Below, in pieces: positions 9,409 to 17,894 of a stretch of 41,710 nucleotides of DNA. The DNA comes from Candidatus Aminicenantota bacterium (GTDB taxonomy: Bacteria; Acidobacteriota; Aminicenantia; Aminicenantales; Aminicenantaceae). The position numbers and the translations under genes are program-made. Position 1 is the stretch's first letter, and every line of letters begins with the position of its first letter. The notes under the pieces are model-generated. The model worked only from the letters and a program-made list of their open reading frames with translations, was not told where the DNA came from and made no database searches. The stretch spans positions 1 through 41,710 of the forward strand of contig JAUWNW010000010.1 in assembly GCA_030612445.1 (NCBI GenBank). Direction: 5' to 3'.

Positions 9409-9435
9409 TATATGGCAAAGTACCGCCATTGTCAA
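9407..9435 (-). promoter_or_regulatory. Sigma-70-like promoter for the efflux operon
   Basis: On the minus strand, TTGACA (9435-9430) is followed by a 17-base spacer and TATATT (9412-9407): perfect -35, 5/6 -10 and ideal spacing. The transcript would start near 9400, inside the palindromic operator. Confidence 0.75.
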
Positions 9436-9519
9436 GTCTCTATTTACCATTTACTATTTATCTCTTACTTAGTATTATTTGTAGCTATATTTTTTATAAA
9501 TAGATATTAATAAGAGCAT

Positions 9520-10413
9520 ATGAAAATAAAAACAGTTGGGACCTTATATGTTGTTGCAGCTTATATTTCCTGGGGATTACTCCCGATCTACTGGAAAATG
9601 CTTAATCAAGTCCCTGCTGCTCAGATCATCGCCCACAGGATCCTCTGGTCTTTTGTTTTTGTGATTTTGCTGCTTTGGCGGCAAAATCGCTGGCCTGAGT
9701 TTAAAAAAACTTTTTCAGTTGGAAAAAACAGAAGCCTTTGTATCTTGACCGCTTTTATTATCGGAGCTAACTGGTTTACCTATATCTGGGCTGTAAATGC
9801 AGAACGTATCCTTGATGCTAGTCTGGGATATTTTATAAACCCTCTCTTAAGTGTTCTCCTGGGTGTTATATTTCTCAAAGAGCGCCTCAATTTTTGGCAG
9901 AAAGCGGCTTTGATCCTGGCATTTATTGGAGTAATATACAAGACGCTGCAATATGGAAAAATTCCCTGGGTTGCCCTTACTCTGGCATTTACTTTTGGCG
10001 TGTATGGTCTCTTACGGAAAAAAGCTAAGATTGAATCTTTAGTGGGCCTTTCTGCTGAGATGATTTTACTTTCACCTATAGTCTTTACCTTCCTGGTGGT
10101 GGCAGAAATAAAAGGTACGGGAGTTACCGGGCATGCTGCGTTTTCTATCCATTTACTGCTTTTAGGTACTGGAATTGTTACTGCTGCTCCTTTGTTATGG
10201 TTTACTTATGGAGTCAGGAAAATACCTCTTTCTACAGCCGGATTCCTCCAATATATAGCCCCCAGCCTTCAGTTATTTTTAGGAGTAGTTGTATATAAGG
10301 AGCTTTTTACACCAAGTCACCTGATAAGCTTTTCTTTTATCTGGGTTGCACTTATCCTTTATTCTATCTCCAACTCTCGAATACTAAAAAGGCAGAAAGA
10401 AAATGAAAAGTGA
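9520..10413 (+). CDS. rarD: EamA-family transporter RarD
   Basis: A 297-residue integral membrane protein with about ten hydrophobic helices and two EamA repeats. The N-terminal signature 'GTLYVVAAYISWGLLPIYWKML', then 'AHRILWSFVFV' and 'NWFTYIWAVNAERILDASLGYFINPLLSVLLGV', are characteristic of RarD, annotated as chloramphenicol-sensitive protein. Its substrate is not firmly known. Length matches the family (about 290-300). It is transcribed divergently from the efflux operon and stands alone, with a structured repeat element downstream. Confidence 0.9.
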   Translation: MKIKTVGTLYVVAAYISWGLLPIYWKMLNQVPAAQIIAHRILWSFVFVILLLWRQNRWPEFKKTFSVGKNRSLCILTAFIIGANWFTYIWAVNAERILDASLGYFINPLLSVLLGVIFLKERLNFWQKAALILAFIGVIYKTLQYGKIPWVALTLAFTFGVYGLLRKKAKIESLVGLSAEMILLSPIVFTFLVVAEIKGTGVTGHAAFSIHLLLLGTGIVTAAPLLWFTYGVRKIPLSTAGFLQYIAPSLQLFLGVVVYKELFTPSHLISFSFIWVALILYSISNSRILKRQKENEK

Positions 10414-10472
10414 AGATGAAATTCGGGTGTGGCTTGTGCTCGTTCAGATTTTTAACGCATCAGAAAAAGAAT

Positions 10473-10746
10473 ATTTTACGCTGAGGACGCTGTGGACATG
10501 GATTAAAGCGATAAAGCATTAGACGCGGATGGACGCGGATAAAACCAAGATGCTTTTTCTTTTTTGGTTTGCATCCAAAAAACAAAAAGCTATTTCCAAT
10601 TTTGGGCAAGACCCAAAATGTAACCCTTTAATTCAACTTACTTCGCGGAGCGAAGTGATGAAGGGTTGATTTGTTTTACCAATGAATTGGTAAAACAAAT
10701 CAACGTTATGGTTTTATCCGCGTCCTCAGTGTCCTCAGCGTAAAAT
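10473..10746 (+). repeat. Structured MITE-like repeat, copy A (full length)
   Basis: About 274 bp with terminal inverted repeats: the left end starts ATTTTACGCTGAGGACGC and the right end reads the same on the opposite strand (ATTTTACGCTGAGGACAC). Inside are, in order: a 16-bp stem with one mismatch (10552-10567 with 10575-10590); an 8-bp stem ATTTTGGG/CCCAAAAT (10599-10619); stem AACCCTT/AAGGGTT (10622-10628 with 10661-10667) enclosing ACTTCGC-GGA-GCGAAGT (10640-10656); and a perfect 16-bp hairpin GATTTGTTTTACCAAT with a 2-base loop (10668-10701). A second near-complete copy is at 36732-36990 and a 3' half at 20999-21105. No protein is encoded. The 506-base gap 10414-10919 is otherwise only AT-rich DNA and a promoter. 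Confidence 0.85.
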
Positions 10747-10846
10747 TATGCTTTTCTGGGTTTTTTCTCGATATCAACTGACTTGATTCTTGCTTATGGC
10801 TCAGAAGCTTTGAAAAAATGGGGAGACTCCTGAAATTGAAAATAGT

Positions 10847-10873
10847 TTGACATAGGAAAATATTATTGATAAT
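10847..10873 (+). promoter_or_regulatory. Possible promoter for the C69 dipeptidase operon
   Basis: TTGACA at 10847-10852 is followed after 15 bases by GATAAT (10868-10873). The -35 is perfect and the -10 is 5/6, but the spacer is short. The start codon lies about 45 bases downstream, with AAAGGAG as ribosome-binding site. Confidence 0.4.
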
Positions 10874-10919
10874 AAATAAAACTAAGAAGTTAACATGTAA
10901 ATTTTAAAGGAGAATTTTA

Positions 10920-12539
10920 ATGAATAAAAACAGTCCCTATTTCTGGTTTAAGCGATTTATGTTGTTGTTTCTATCTTTTATTTTTATTTCATTTATTATT
11001 TTTGCAGATGTCCCTGAAGAGGAGACCGTATGGCCGGATGCATGTACCAGTATTATGGTCGGCCGCCTGGCGACTATGGATGGTTCGGTCATAACAGCTC
11101 ACAGCTGTGATGGGAATTACCGGACCTGGGTGAGGATAAATCCTCCCCAAAAGTATCCCAAGGGAGCTAAGGCTAAAATTTATACTGGATTGCTTCATAA
11201 TGAAACCCCCTGGGACATGAGAAGAGTAAGGGAAAAGGGGGAAATCCCTCAAGTTGAAAAAACCTATGCTTTTTTAAATACCGCCTATCCTTGTATGAAT
11301 GAAAAGCAGCTTGCTATTGGGGAGACCACAATCGGTGGACGCAGGGAGTTGAGAAATACGGAAGGAATGTTTTACATTGAAGAGATCCAGCGCATTACCC
11401 TGGAAAGATGTACGACCGCCCGGGAAGCGATCAAACTTGCCGGAGAGTTAATAAAAAAATACGGGTATTGTGATTTTGGCGAATGCCTTACTTTTGCTGA
11501 CCCTAAGGAAGTCTGGCATTTTGAGGTTTTTGGGGCCGGACCGCTTGTTATCGGCGGAGTCTGGGCTGCAGTGCGCATACCGGATGATCATGTGGGTGTC
11601 TCTGCCAATATTCCCAGAATTGCTAAACTGAACCTGGATGACCCTGATAATTATATGGCATCAGAAAATGTTTTTTCTGTAGCAGAAGAGATGGGCTGGT
11701 GGGACCCTAACAGCGGTGAGGAATTTAAATTCTGGAAGGCTTACAGCGGGAGAAAGGCATTTTCTACTCGGGAATATTTTGTTTTAAGCTCTGTTGCTCC
11801 TTCTCTTAATCTGGACAGAAATGCAGACGAGCTCCCTTTCTCTGTAAAACCTGAGAAAAAACTTTCTGTGCGGGATGTTATGGCTTTTTATCGCCAGACA
11901 TATGCCGGAACTGAATTAGATATGACAAAGAATCTCATGGTAAAAAAGCGGAGAAGTGAGGAAATGATGAAAAGCCCCGTTGCCAATCCCTGGATGTCCT
12001 CTTATTTAAGAAATCTGCTTAACACCTTAAAGCCCGGAGTAGTTGAGCGTCAGCGTACTATCGCTATTTCTGCCTGCTCATATTCCGAAGTTCTCCAATG
12101 CCGGGATTGGCTGCCTGATGAGATAGGCGGTATTGCCTGGTTTGCCTTTGATAATCCTGCTCAGAGTCCCCGCATACCAATTTTTGCAGGTGTCAGTGAA
12201 CTTCCGGCAAGTTTTGAGATTTGCGGCCAGCATAGGTTCCGTACGGATTCTGCCTGTTGGTGGTTTAGGAGAGCCAATAGATTGGCAACGGTTCGCTGGG
12301 GAGACACTAAAGAATATATTGAAGGGGCTTTAAATGGATTTGAAGATAAAGTTTTTACTGAGCTTCCTGTGATAGAGGAAAAAATACTGGAGCTTTACAA
12401 AAACGGAAAATCCGCTGAAAGTGTTAAAAAAGTAAAGAAATATCTGACCAAATATACAAATGATTTTGCCCGCGCGGCAATGCATAAATACTGGGAACTT
12501 GGTGATATGTTTTGGGGTATGTTCTCCAGAGGATTTTAA
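10920..12539 (+). CDS. Secreted C69-family (PepD/U34) dipeptidase
   Basis: A 539-residue protein. A signal peptide covers about residues 1-29 and is followed by PDACTSIMVGRLATMDGSVI. In family C69 (N-terminal nucleophile hydrolases of the U34/PepD type) a Cys in C-T-(T/S)-I becomes the N-terminal nucleophile after processing; here that is Cys42, with the conserved 'DGS.I.A....' following. The middle contains ECLTFADPKEVWHFEVFG, matching the family's 'D..E.W..E..G' segment. It probably cleaves dipeptides in the periplasm or outside the cell. The start is supported by AAAGGAG at about 10906-10912. Two small genes and a histidine kinase follow closely on the same strand. Confidence 0.85.
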   Translation: MNKNSPYFWFKRFMLLFLSFIFISFIIFADVPEEETVWPDACTSIMVGRLATMDGSVITAHSCDGNYRTWVRINPPQKYPKGAKAKIYTGLLHNETPWDMRRVREKGEIPQVEKTYAFLNTAYPCMNEKQLAIGETTIGGRRELRNTEGMFYIEEIQRITLERCTTAREAIKLAGELIKKYGYCDFGECLTFADPKEVWHFEVFGAGPLVIGGVWAAVRIPDDHVGVSANIPRIAKLNLDDPDNYMASENVFSVAEEMGWWDPNSGEEFKFWKAYSGRKAFSTREYFVLSSVAPSLNLDRNADELPFSVKPEKKLSVRDVMAFYRQTYAGTELDMTKNLMVKKRRSEEMMKSPVANPWMSSYLRNLLNTLKPGVVERQRTIAISACSYSEVLQCRDWLPDEIGGIAWFAFDNPAQSPRIPIFAGVSELPASFEICGQHRFRTDSACWWFRRANRLATVRWGDTKEYIEGALNGFEDKVFTELPVIEEKILELYKNGKSAESVKKVKKYLTKYTNDFARAAMHKYWELGDMFWGMFSRGF

Positions 12540-12560
12540 CTAAAAGACGGAAGGTTAACA

Positions 12561-12773
12561 ATGACTGATAGATATGAAGCATGTGGACGCCTCCTGGTAA
12601 GTCTGGAAGATGCCATAAGTATTCTGGAAAAAGGAAAAGAAGCGTGTGAGCTTGATGATTGGGAAGTATTTCCCATAGAAGAGGTTGAGGAAATAATAGA
12701 GCAGCTAAGAGCTATGGTTGAGACATTAAATATTGAAATTGCTGAGATGGAAGATGCGGATGAGGTTGAATAG
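12561..12773 (+). CDS. Small acidic hypothetical protein (70 residues)
   Basis: Not recognised. It is strongly acidic (net charge well below zero) with a heptad-like pattern from about residue 15 to the end (LEDAISILEKGKEACELDD ... VEEIIEQLRAMVETLNIEIAEME), so probably two helices, perhaps a coiled-coil. ATG is preceded by GGAAGG with suitable spacing, and the gene sits 21 bases after the dipeptidase and three bases before the next gene, which supports real expression in an operon. It could be a small partner or inhibitor of an adjacent product. Confidence 0.65.
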   Translation: MTDRYEACGRLLVSLEDAISILEKGKEACELDDWEVFPIEEVEEIIEQLRAMVETLNIEIAEMEDADEVE

Positions 12774-12776
12774 GTC

Positions 12777-13109
12777 ATGACTAGCACAGAATACAAAATT
12801 GACAACTATTCTATCGAGATTTATGCAAATGATCTAAAAGGCGGAAGAACCCGCTGGGGGCAGAAGCTGATCCGCCTGTTTTCAGAAGGTAGAGAAGTTG
12901 CCCAAGCCGTATTTGCGAGAGATGGCAAGGAAGTGCCAGAGCCTTATCTATCAGGAGATAAGATATTTTACTTTGCACCGGAAAATTATTATAGTAATGT
13001 TTTAGACCTTTTGCGAAATGAAAAGCCTGTTTATATTGCTTGGATGCCGGTTTCTGATCCCAAGGAGCCAGGGGATGGGGATGCCTATTTTTACACAAAA
13101 GAAAAATGA
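12777..13109 (+). CDS. Hypothetical protein (110 residues)
   Basis: Not recognised. A soluble alpha/beta protein with no signal peptide or membrane helix. It has a mixed strand pattern (YKIDNYSIEIYAND, KLIRLFSEGREVAQAVFARDG) and a C-terminal 'PVYIAWMPVSDPKEPGDGDAYFY'. Its end overlaps the start of the histidine kinase gene by four bases (ATGA, 13106-13109), so the two are translationally coupled and may act together. Confidence 0.7.
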   Translation: MTSTEYKIDNYSIEIYANDLKGGRTRWGQKLIRLFSEGREVAQAVFARDGKEVPEPYLSGDKIFYFAPENYYSNVLDLLRNEKPVYIAWMPVSDPKEPGDGDAYFYTKEK

Positions 13110-14986
13110 AAGATAAATCAGAAGTTCAGTTATTCCATTTTACTATGGATAAAGCCCCTGAGGCTGTACTCTGGATCGACAAAAAGGGAAAGTTTGTCTA
13201 TGCAAATGAAAAAGCCTGCGAATCTTTAGGTTATTCCCAGGCAGAACTTTTGAACCTGGAAGTATATGATATAGATGAAAATTATAATAGAAAAGAGTGG
13301 ATGACCCGCTGGGCAAATCTTAAAGAAAAAAAGGCTTTAACAGTGGAATCTCTTCACCGCACTAAAGGGGGAAAAGTCTTCCCGGTAGAACTGAAAGTAA
13401 ATCATATAAACCATAAAGGCAAAGAGTACATCTGTGCTTTTGTCCAGGATATATCCGAAAGAAAAAGAGCAGCAAAAATACAGAATGCGGTTTATAGAAT
13501 TTCAGAAGCTGCTAATTCCGCAGGAAATCTGCAGGAGCTATTCCACGCTATCCATAAAGTCATAACCGAGCTTATGCCTGCCAAAGACAATTTTTACATA
13601 GCTCTCTATGATGAAAAGAAAAAAATGTTAAGTTTTCCTTATTTTATCGATGAATTTGAGGAACCGCCGGCCCCTGAGAAACTTGGGAAAGGGCTGACCG
13701 AGTATGTTTTACGGACAGGAAAACCGCTGCTGGCATCTCCTGATGTATTTGCTGAACTTGTGGAGCAGGGAGAAGTCGTATCTATAGGTCCTCCTTCTGT
13801 AGACTGGCTGGGTGTGCCGCTTAAAGATAAAGGAAAAATCATGGGGGTACTTGTAGTCCAGAGCTATACGGAAGGTCTACGCTATAGCGAAGAAGAAAAG
13901 GCTGTCTTAACATTTATTTCTGAGCAGGTGGCTCTGGAAATAATCCACCAGCAAACTGAGGAGGCTCTCAAGGAAAATGAGGAATTATTCCGTTCAGTGG
14001 TGGAAAATTCTCATAATGGTATTTTTATTGTTGATGATCAATATCGGTTTACCTATATTAACGAAAAGTTTACCGGAACCTTTGGTTACACTCAAAAAGA
14101 TCTGATAGGAAATGATTTCCGGACATTTCTTGATGGGGAGAGTAAAAGACTTGTTGCCAAACGCTATCTCCGCCGGCAGGAAGGAAAAATAATCCCCTCG
14201 ATATATGAGTTTAATCTTGTCCGGAAAGATGGACAGAAAAGGCGGGTTGAGATTAGTTCTACTGTAATTAGGGATTCAAAAAAAAGAATGAAGACAGTCG
14301 CCCATCTCCGGGATATTACGGAACGCAAAATATTTGAGGACCGGATCAAGTCCTCCCTCCATGAAAAAGAAGTACTTTTACGTGAGATCCATCACCGGGT
14401 CAAAAACAACCTGCAGATTATCTCCAGCCTGCTTAACCTTCAATCCGGGCATATTAAAGATAAGAAGTTATTGGGAATCTTCCAGGAAAGCCGCCGCCGA
14501 GTCAGGTCTATGGCTATAGTGCATGAAAAATTATACCAGAGTGATAATCTCTCCAGAATTGATTTTAGTGAATACTTGAAAAGTCTAACGCGTAGTTTAT
14601 TCCAAATGTATGGAGTTAATCCAGGTATGGTCCGTCTGAAAATCGATGTAAAGGATGTGTTTTTTGATATTAATACTGCTGTTCCCTGCGGCCTGCTGGT
14701 AAGTGAGCTGGTGTCTAATGCATTAAAACATGCATTCCCCAAAGGGAGAAAAGGCGAGTTAAATATAGAAATGTCGCCTTATGAGGAAGACAGAATAAAA
14801 TTGATAGTAAAGGATACAGGTGTTGGTTTACAAAAAGACCTGGACTTTAAGAATATCGAGTCATTCGGACTTCAATTGGTCGATATGCTGACCCAGCAAC
14901 TTCAGGGGGAAATGGAAGTAAAAAATGAAGGAGGGACAAGCTTTATTATGCTTTTTAAAAAGTTGAGATATCCAAACAAAGAATAA
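13106..14986 (+). CDS. Cytoplasmic sensor histidine kinase, PAS-GAF-PAS-HisKA_2-HATPase
   Basis: 626 residues, no transmembrane helix. Domain order: PAS (about 8-115), GAF (about 130-285, INAVYRISEAAN onward), second PAS (about 290-405), then a HisKA_2 dimerisation region with 'EIHHRVKNNLQIISSLLNLQ'. In this subfamily the first part (H-H-R-V-K-N-N) carries the phospho-acceptor His. The HATPase domain has the N-box 'SELVSNALKHAFP' and G1 box 'VKDTGVGL'. There is no attached receiver domain and no response regulator next door, so the partner is elsewhere. It is coupled to the small gene upstream and followed 13 bases later by a potassium channel gene. Confidence 0.92.
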   Translation: MKDKSEVQLFHFTMDKAPEAVLWIDKKGKFVYANEKACESLGYSQAELLNLEVYDIDENYNRKEWMTRWANLKEKKALTVESLHRTKGGKVFPVELKVNHINHKGKEYICAFVQDISERKRAAKIQNAVYRISEAANSAGNLQELFHAIHKVITELMPAKDNFYIALYDEKKKMLSFPYFIDEFEEPPAPEKLGKGLTEYVLRTGKPLLASPDVFAELVEQGEVVSIGPPSVDWLGVPLKDKGKIMGVLVVQSYTEGLRYSEEEKAVLTFISEQVALEIIHQQTEEALKENEELFRSVVENSHNGIFIVDDQYRFTYINEKFTGTFGYTQKDLIGNDFRTFLDGESKRLVAKRYLRRQEGKIIPSIYEFNLVRKDGQKRRVEISSTVIRDSKKRMKTVAHLRDITERKIFEDRIKSSLHEKEVLLREIHHRVKNNLQIISSLLNLQSGHIKDKKLLGIFQESRRRVRSMAIVHEKLYQSDNLSRIDFSEYLKSLTRSLFQMYGVNPGMVRLKIDVKDVFFDINTAVPCGLLVSELVSNALKHAFPKGRKGELNIEMSPYEEDRIKLIVKDTGVGLQKDLDFKNIESFGLQLVDMLTQQLQGEMEVKNEGGTSFIMLFKKLRYPNKE

Positions 14987-14999
14987 CGCAGGATAGTCC

Positions 15000-16013
15000 A
15001 TGGATGGAAAAAAGCGGTTATATATTTCTTTATTGGTTTTTTTTGTTGTGTTCTTTGTCGGAGTTTTCGGATTCAAAGTTATCGGGGGAGATGAGTGGTC
15101 TCTGCTTGATAGTCTTTATATGACGGTCATTACATTGTCCACAGTTGGATATTCAGAGACGATCGACCTTAGTGCTAATCCTGCGGCCCGTGTGTTTGTT
15201 GTTGTTTTTATTATTTTTTGTCTTGGAACCATTGCTTTTGCAGTCTCTTCCATTACTTCTTTTATTGTGGAAGGGGAACTAAAGGATATTCTCGGGAGAA
15301 AGAAAATGAATAAGAAAGTCTCCAGATTAAAAGATCACTTTATTGTTTGTGGTTCTGGTGAAACGGCACTCACAGTCATCCAGGAGCTTTTGCTTACTAA
15401 AAAGCAATTTGTAGTGGTAGAACCTTCAGAAGAGAGGATTGAAAAACTTATGCCTCTGGGGGAAGTGCTCTTTATTCAAGGTGACCCATCTGAAGATGAA
15501 GTGCTGGTCTCTGCGGGAATAAAAAAGGCCCGGGGAATCCTTCTTTCTCTGCCCACAGACGAAGCCAATCTTTTTGTATCTATTACTGCCCGCAGCCTTA
15601 ATCCTGATATCCGCATCGTAACCAAAGGCATAGATATCAAATCACACAAAAAGATGCATAAAGCCGGCTCTGATTCAGTTATTTCACCCGCATATATCGG
15701 GGGAATGCGAATGGTATCGGAGATGATACGGCCATCAGTCGTTTCTTTTCTTGATATGATGCTGCGTGACCGTGACCAAGTATTAAGGTTCGATGAAGTT
15801 GTGGTCAAGGAAGGTTCACATCTGGTAGGAAAAAAGATCTGTGAATCCAAGGTCAAAGAAAAGACCGGTGCTTTGATTGTAGCGATCAAAAGGGCAGCGA
15901 CCGGAGAGTTTGAATACAATCCGGCCAGAGAGGCAGAAATCTTTGCGAATGATGTTCTTATAGTTATTGCCACTCCGTATATGCATCAGGAGCTGGAAAA
16001 GATAACAAGCTAG
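15000..16013 (+). CDS. Two-TM potassium channel with RCK (TrkA-N/TrkA-C) domain, MthK-like
   Basis: 337 residues. TM1 is about residues 8-26, the pore loop includes TVITLSTVGYSE with the selectivity filter at Thr48-Val49-Gly50-Tyr51, and TM2 is about 63-88. RCK-N follows (HFIVCGSGETALTVIQELL, a Rossmann glycine motif) and then TrkA-C from about residue 255. The filter is followed by Ser-Glu rather than the more common Gly-Asp. It should form a tetrameric, ligand-gated K+ channel in the inner membrane. The ATG is 13 bases after the kinase stop; the 3' end overlaps the convergent rmuC gene by four bases. Confidence 0.92.
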   Translation: MDGKKRLYISLLVFFVVFFVGVFGFKVIGGDEWSLLDSLYMTVITLSTVGYSETIDLSANPAARVFVVVFIIFCLGTIAFAVSSITSFIVEGELKDILGRKKMNKKVSRLKDHFIVCGSGETALTVIQELLLTKKQFVVVEPSEERIEKLMPLGEVLFIQGDPSEDEVLVSAGIKKARGILLSLPTDEANLFVSITARSLNPDIRIVTKGIDIKSHKKMHKAGSDSVISPAYIGGMRMVSEMIRPSVVSFLDMMLRDRDQVLRFDEVVVKEGSHLVGKKICESKVKEKTGALIVAIKRAATGEFEYNPAREAEIFANDVLIVIATPYMHQELEKITS

Positions 16014-17074
16014 TCAGGCAGTTTTTTTGCTTCTTCTCCTCCGATCTGGTCGAGTTTACCGGTAAATTTCTCCAAACGTTTTTCTGCATTGTCATATTTT
16101 GTCTTGGCGTTTCCAAGGTGGGTCCCGATCAAGTTGAAGTCATGCTTGAACCGGATCAAGTCACCCTGCAGTTGAGACAGGGATTGGAAGATAGTCTTGG
16201 CTGATTTTTCGATCTGTAATCCTTTAAGCCCCAATACTATAACCTGTAAATAAGCAAAAAAAGAATTGGGGGAAACCGGAATCACTCTTTTCTTTGTAGC
16301 ATAGGAGAATATACTTCGCTCTTCACTTATATTTTCATCCTTAAGTATAGTCTCGTAGTAAATATTTTCTGCTGGAATATACATCAGGGCAAAATCGTAG
16401 GTCCCTTCATCCGGGAGGATATATTTATCAGCTATGGTCTGGATATGTTTTTTTACATCGGAGATAAATTTTTTCTGGATGTCTTTTTTTAGTTTTTCAT
16501 CTTCTTCGCTTAAATATTTTTTAAAGTTTTCAAGAGGGAATTTTGCGTCTATGGGGACTGTATTGCTGCCGATCTTGACGATAGCATCTACGATCTCTCC
16601 ACTTTTAAATTTGTATTGCATGCTGTAATGGGCAGGAGGGAGGATCTGGGCCAGCAGGTCGCCTAGAAAGAGCTCACCCAGGCCTCCTCGAAATTTCGGG
16701 GCGCGCAAAAGGTTTTCCAGGTTCGAGATGCTTTTTGCTTTATCAAGGACTTCCTTGGTGACAGTCTCCATCTTTCCTAAGTCTTTTTTAACATCACCCA
16801 GAGTGCTGCCGATATGACCTGTTGTTTCCCGGAACTGCCCGCTCATGTTATGAAGCTGCTGATTGACGCTTTTGGTAAGGTGGCCGATCTGTTGCTGCAT
16901 CAATTCCAGGGATTTATTTTCTGTTTGAGATTTTTTCAACTCTTCGATCTGGGAGGAAGTGTTTTTTAAGGTGTTTTTTAAAGAATAGATCAGAAAAAGC
17001 AAAGAAAGAAGTACAAGCCCTGCTAGAATGACCAGAAATAAGTTTAAACTCATGTTATTCTCGCTTTTATCCAT
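16010..17074 (-). CDS. rmuC: RmuC-family DNA recombination protein
   Basis: 354 residues. One N-terminal membrane helix (LFLVILAGLVLLSLLFLIYSL, about 11-31), a coiled-coil region at about 32-125, then the RmuC nuclease-like domain with FRGGLGELFLGDLL and 'VPIDAKFPLENFKKYL', the signature block of the family. RmuC limits inversions at short inverted repeats in E. coli. A downstream Met8 is an alternative start. The gene is convergent with the potassium channel gene and ends within its stop region. Confidence 0.92.
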   Translation of the reverse strand: MDKSENNMSLNLFLVILAGLVLLSLLFLIYSLKNTLKNTSSQIEELKKSQTENKSLELMQQQIGHLTKSVNQQLHNMSGQFRETTGHIGSTLGDVKKDLGKMETVTKEVLDKAKSISNLENLLRAPKFRGGLGELFLGDLLAQILPPAHYSMQYKFKSGEIVDAIVKIGSNTVPIDAKFPLENFKKYLSEEDEKLKKDIQKKFISDVKKHIQTIADKYILPDEGTYDFALMYIPAENIYYETILKDENISEERSIFSYATKKRVIPVSPNSFFAYLQVIVLGLKGLQIEKSAKTIFQSLSQLQGDLIRFKHDFNLIGTHLGNAKTKYDNAEKRLEKFTGKLDQIGGEEAKKLPD

Positions 17075-17115
17075 TATATATGAAATATTTCAAAACTCAA
17101 AAAAATTTTCGTAGC

Positions 17116-17130
17116 TTAACCTGGATTATT
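17116..17130 (+). repeat. Dispersed motif TTAACCTGGATTATT
   Basis: Solo copy of the AACCTGRAYTATTCA motif that also forms the outer ends of the short inverted-repeat elements at 20740-20886 and 30191-30320. It ends directly against the -35 hexamer of the tRNA-Lys promoter. Confidence 0.55.
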
Positions 17131-17158
17131 TGACAAGAGATGCATGGTCGTCTAAAAT
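17130..17158 (+). promoter_or_regulatory. Promoter of tRNA-Lys
   Basis: TTGACA (17130-17135), exactly 17 bases, then TAAAAT (17153-17158): a near-consensus sigma-70 promoter. The expected start is near 17165, eight bases before the mature tRNA. Confidence 0.75.
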
Positions 17159-17172
17159 ATTGAAGTTTTTAG

Positions 17173-17245
<73 letters not shown>

Positions 17246-17249
17246 TTCC

Positions 17250-17894
17250 TTAATTAATATCCGAGCTGGAATTTTGGAGTGATTTTTTAATTTGTTCGAT
17301 AAAAAAGTTCTTAACGCTTTTCCAGGAATATTTTACCAGCATGTTTAATTCAGGATCCCTTTCAGCATCTTCAAAATAGACAAGGCTTTTATAGATATGA
17401 TATATATTGTAGTTTTCTTTGCCATACTTTTCTTCGAAATATTTAAATAAACTTTCTAATCCGGGAGCGAAATTTTTTAAGATAAAATAAAGATCTACAA
17501 AGTCTCGTTTACTCCCTCTCGAGGAAATTGCATCTATTTTCATGCAGCCGAGATCTTCTAGCGATGAAATATTTAAATTAATAAAGGGATAGGTTTTTCT
17601 TATCAAGGGATATTTATATTGAAAAAAGCTTATTTTTGTTTTATTGAATCTTCCTATTAAAGTTTTTGAATCAGAATAATCGATAAGGAAATGACCGTTA
17701 CTTTGCAATGAATTTTGAACTATAAAATGGGAGAAATCTTCCTTAGAAAAAAAATCAAGGTCGTTTGATATGCGATGGCCAAGGTGAATAGCACAGGCTG
17801 TCCCTCCTGCAAGATAGAAAGATTTTAGGAAATCTTGTTGAGTAAGTATTCCAATATTATTTATTGTAGCTTTTTCCAAAACAGATTTATACAT
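17250..17894 (-). CDS. AbiEii/AbiGii-type nucleotidyltransferase (toxin-like)
   Basis: 214 residues. 'FYLAGGTACAIHLGHRISNDLDFFS' (about 27-51) matches the nucleotidyltransferase core of the AbiEii family: G-G-T-A helix followed by D-x-D-F. Further motifs include 'MKIDAISSRGSKRDFVDLYFIL', the conserved 'R...KDf.Dly.l' block. In this family the protein is a toxin that modifies tRNA or other RNA with nucleotides, or a housekeeping relative. It overlaps a small upstream gene by eight bases, the usual two-gene arrangement. The gene is more AT-rich than its neighbours and abuts the 3' end of tRNA-Lys, both consistent with acquisition. The toxin role is inferred. Confidence 0.82.
   Translation of the reverse strand: MYKSVLEKATINNIGILTQQDFLKSFYLAGGTACAIHLGHRISNDLDFFSKEDFSHFIVQNSLQSNGHFLIDYSDSKTLIGRFNKTKISFFQYKYPLIRKTYPFINLNISSLEDLGCMKIDAISSRGSKRDFVDLYFILKNFAPGLESLFKYFEEKYGKENYNIYHIYKSLVYFEDAERDPELNMLVKYSWKSVKNFFIEQIKKSLQNSSSDIN

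Noticed and set aside
10473-10746. Structured repeat as a CRISPR array or retron
   Set aside because: No regularly spaced direct repeats and no Cas or reverse transcriptase gene; the structure is inverted-repeat hairpins.
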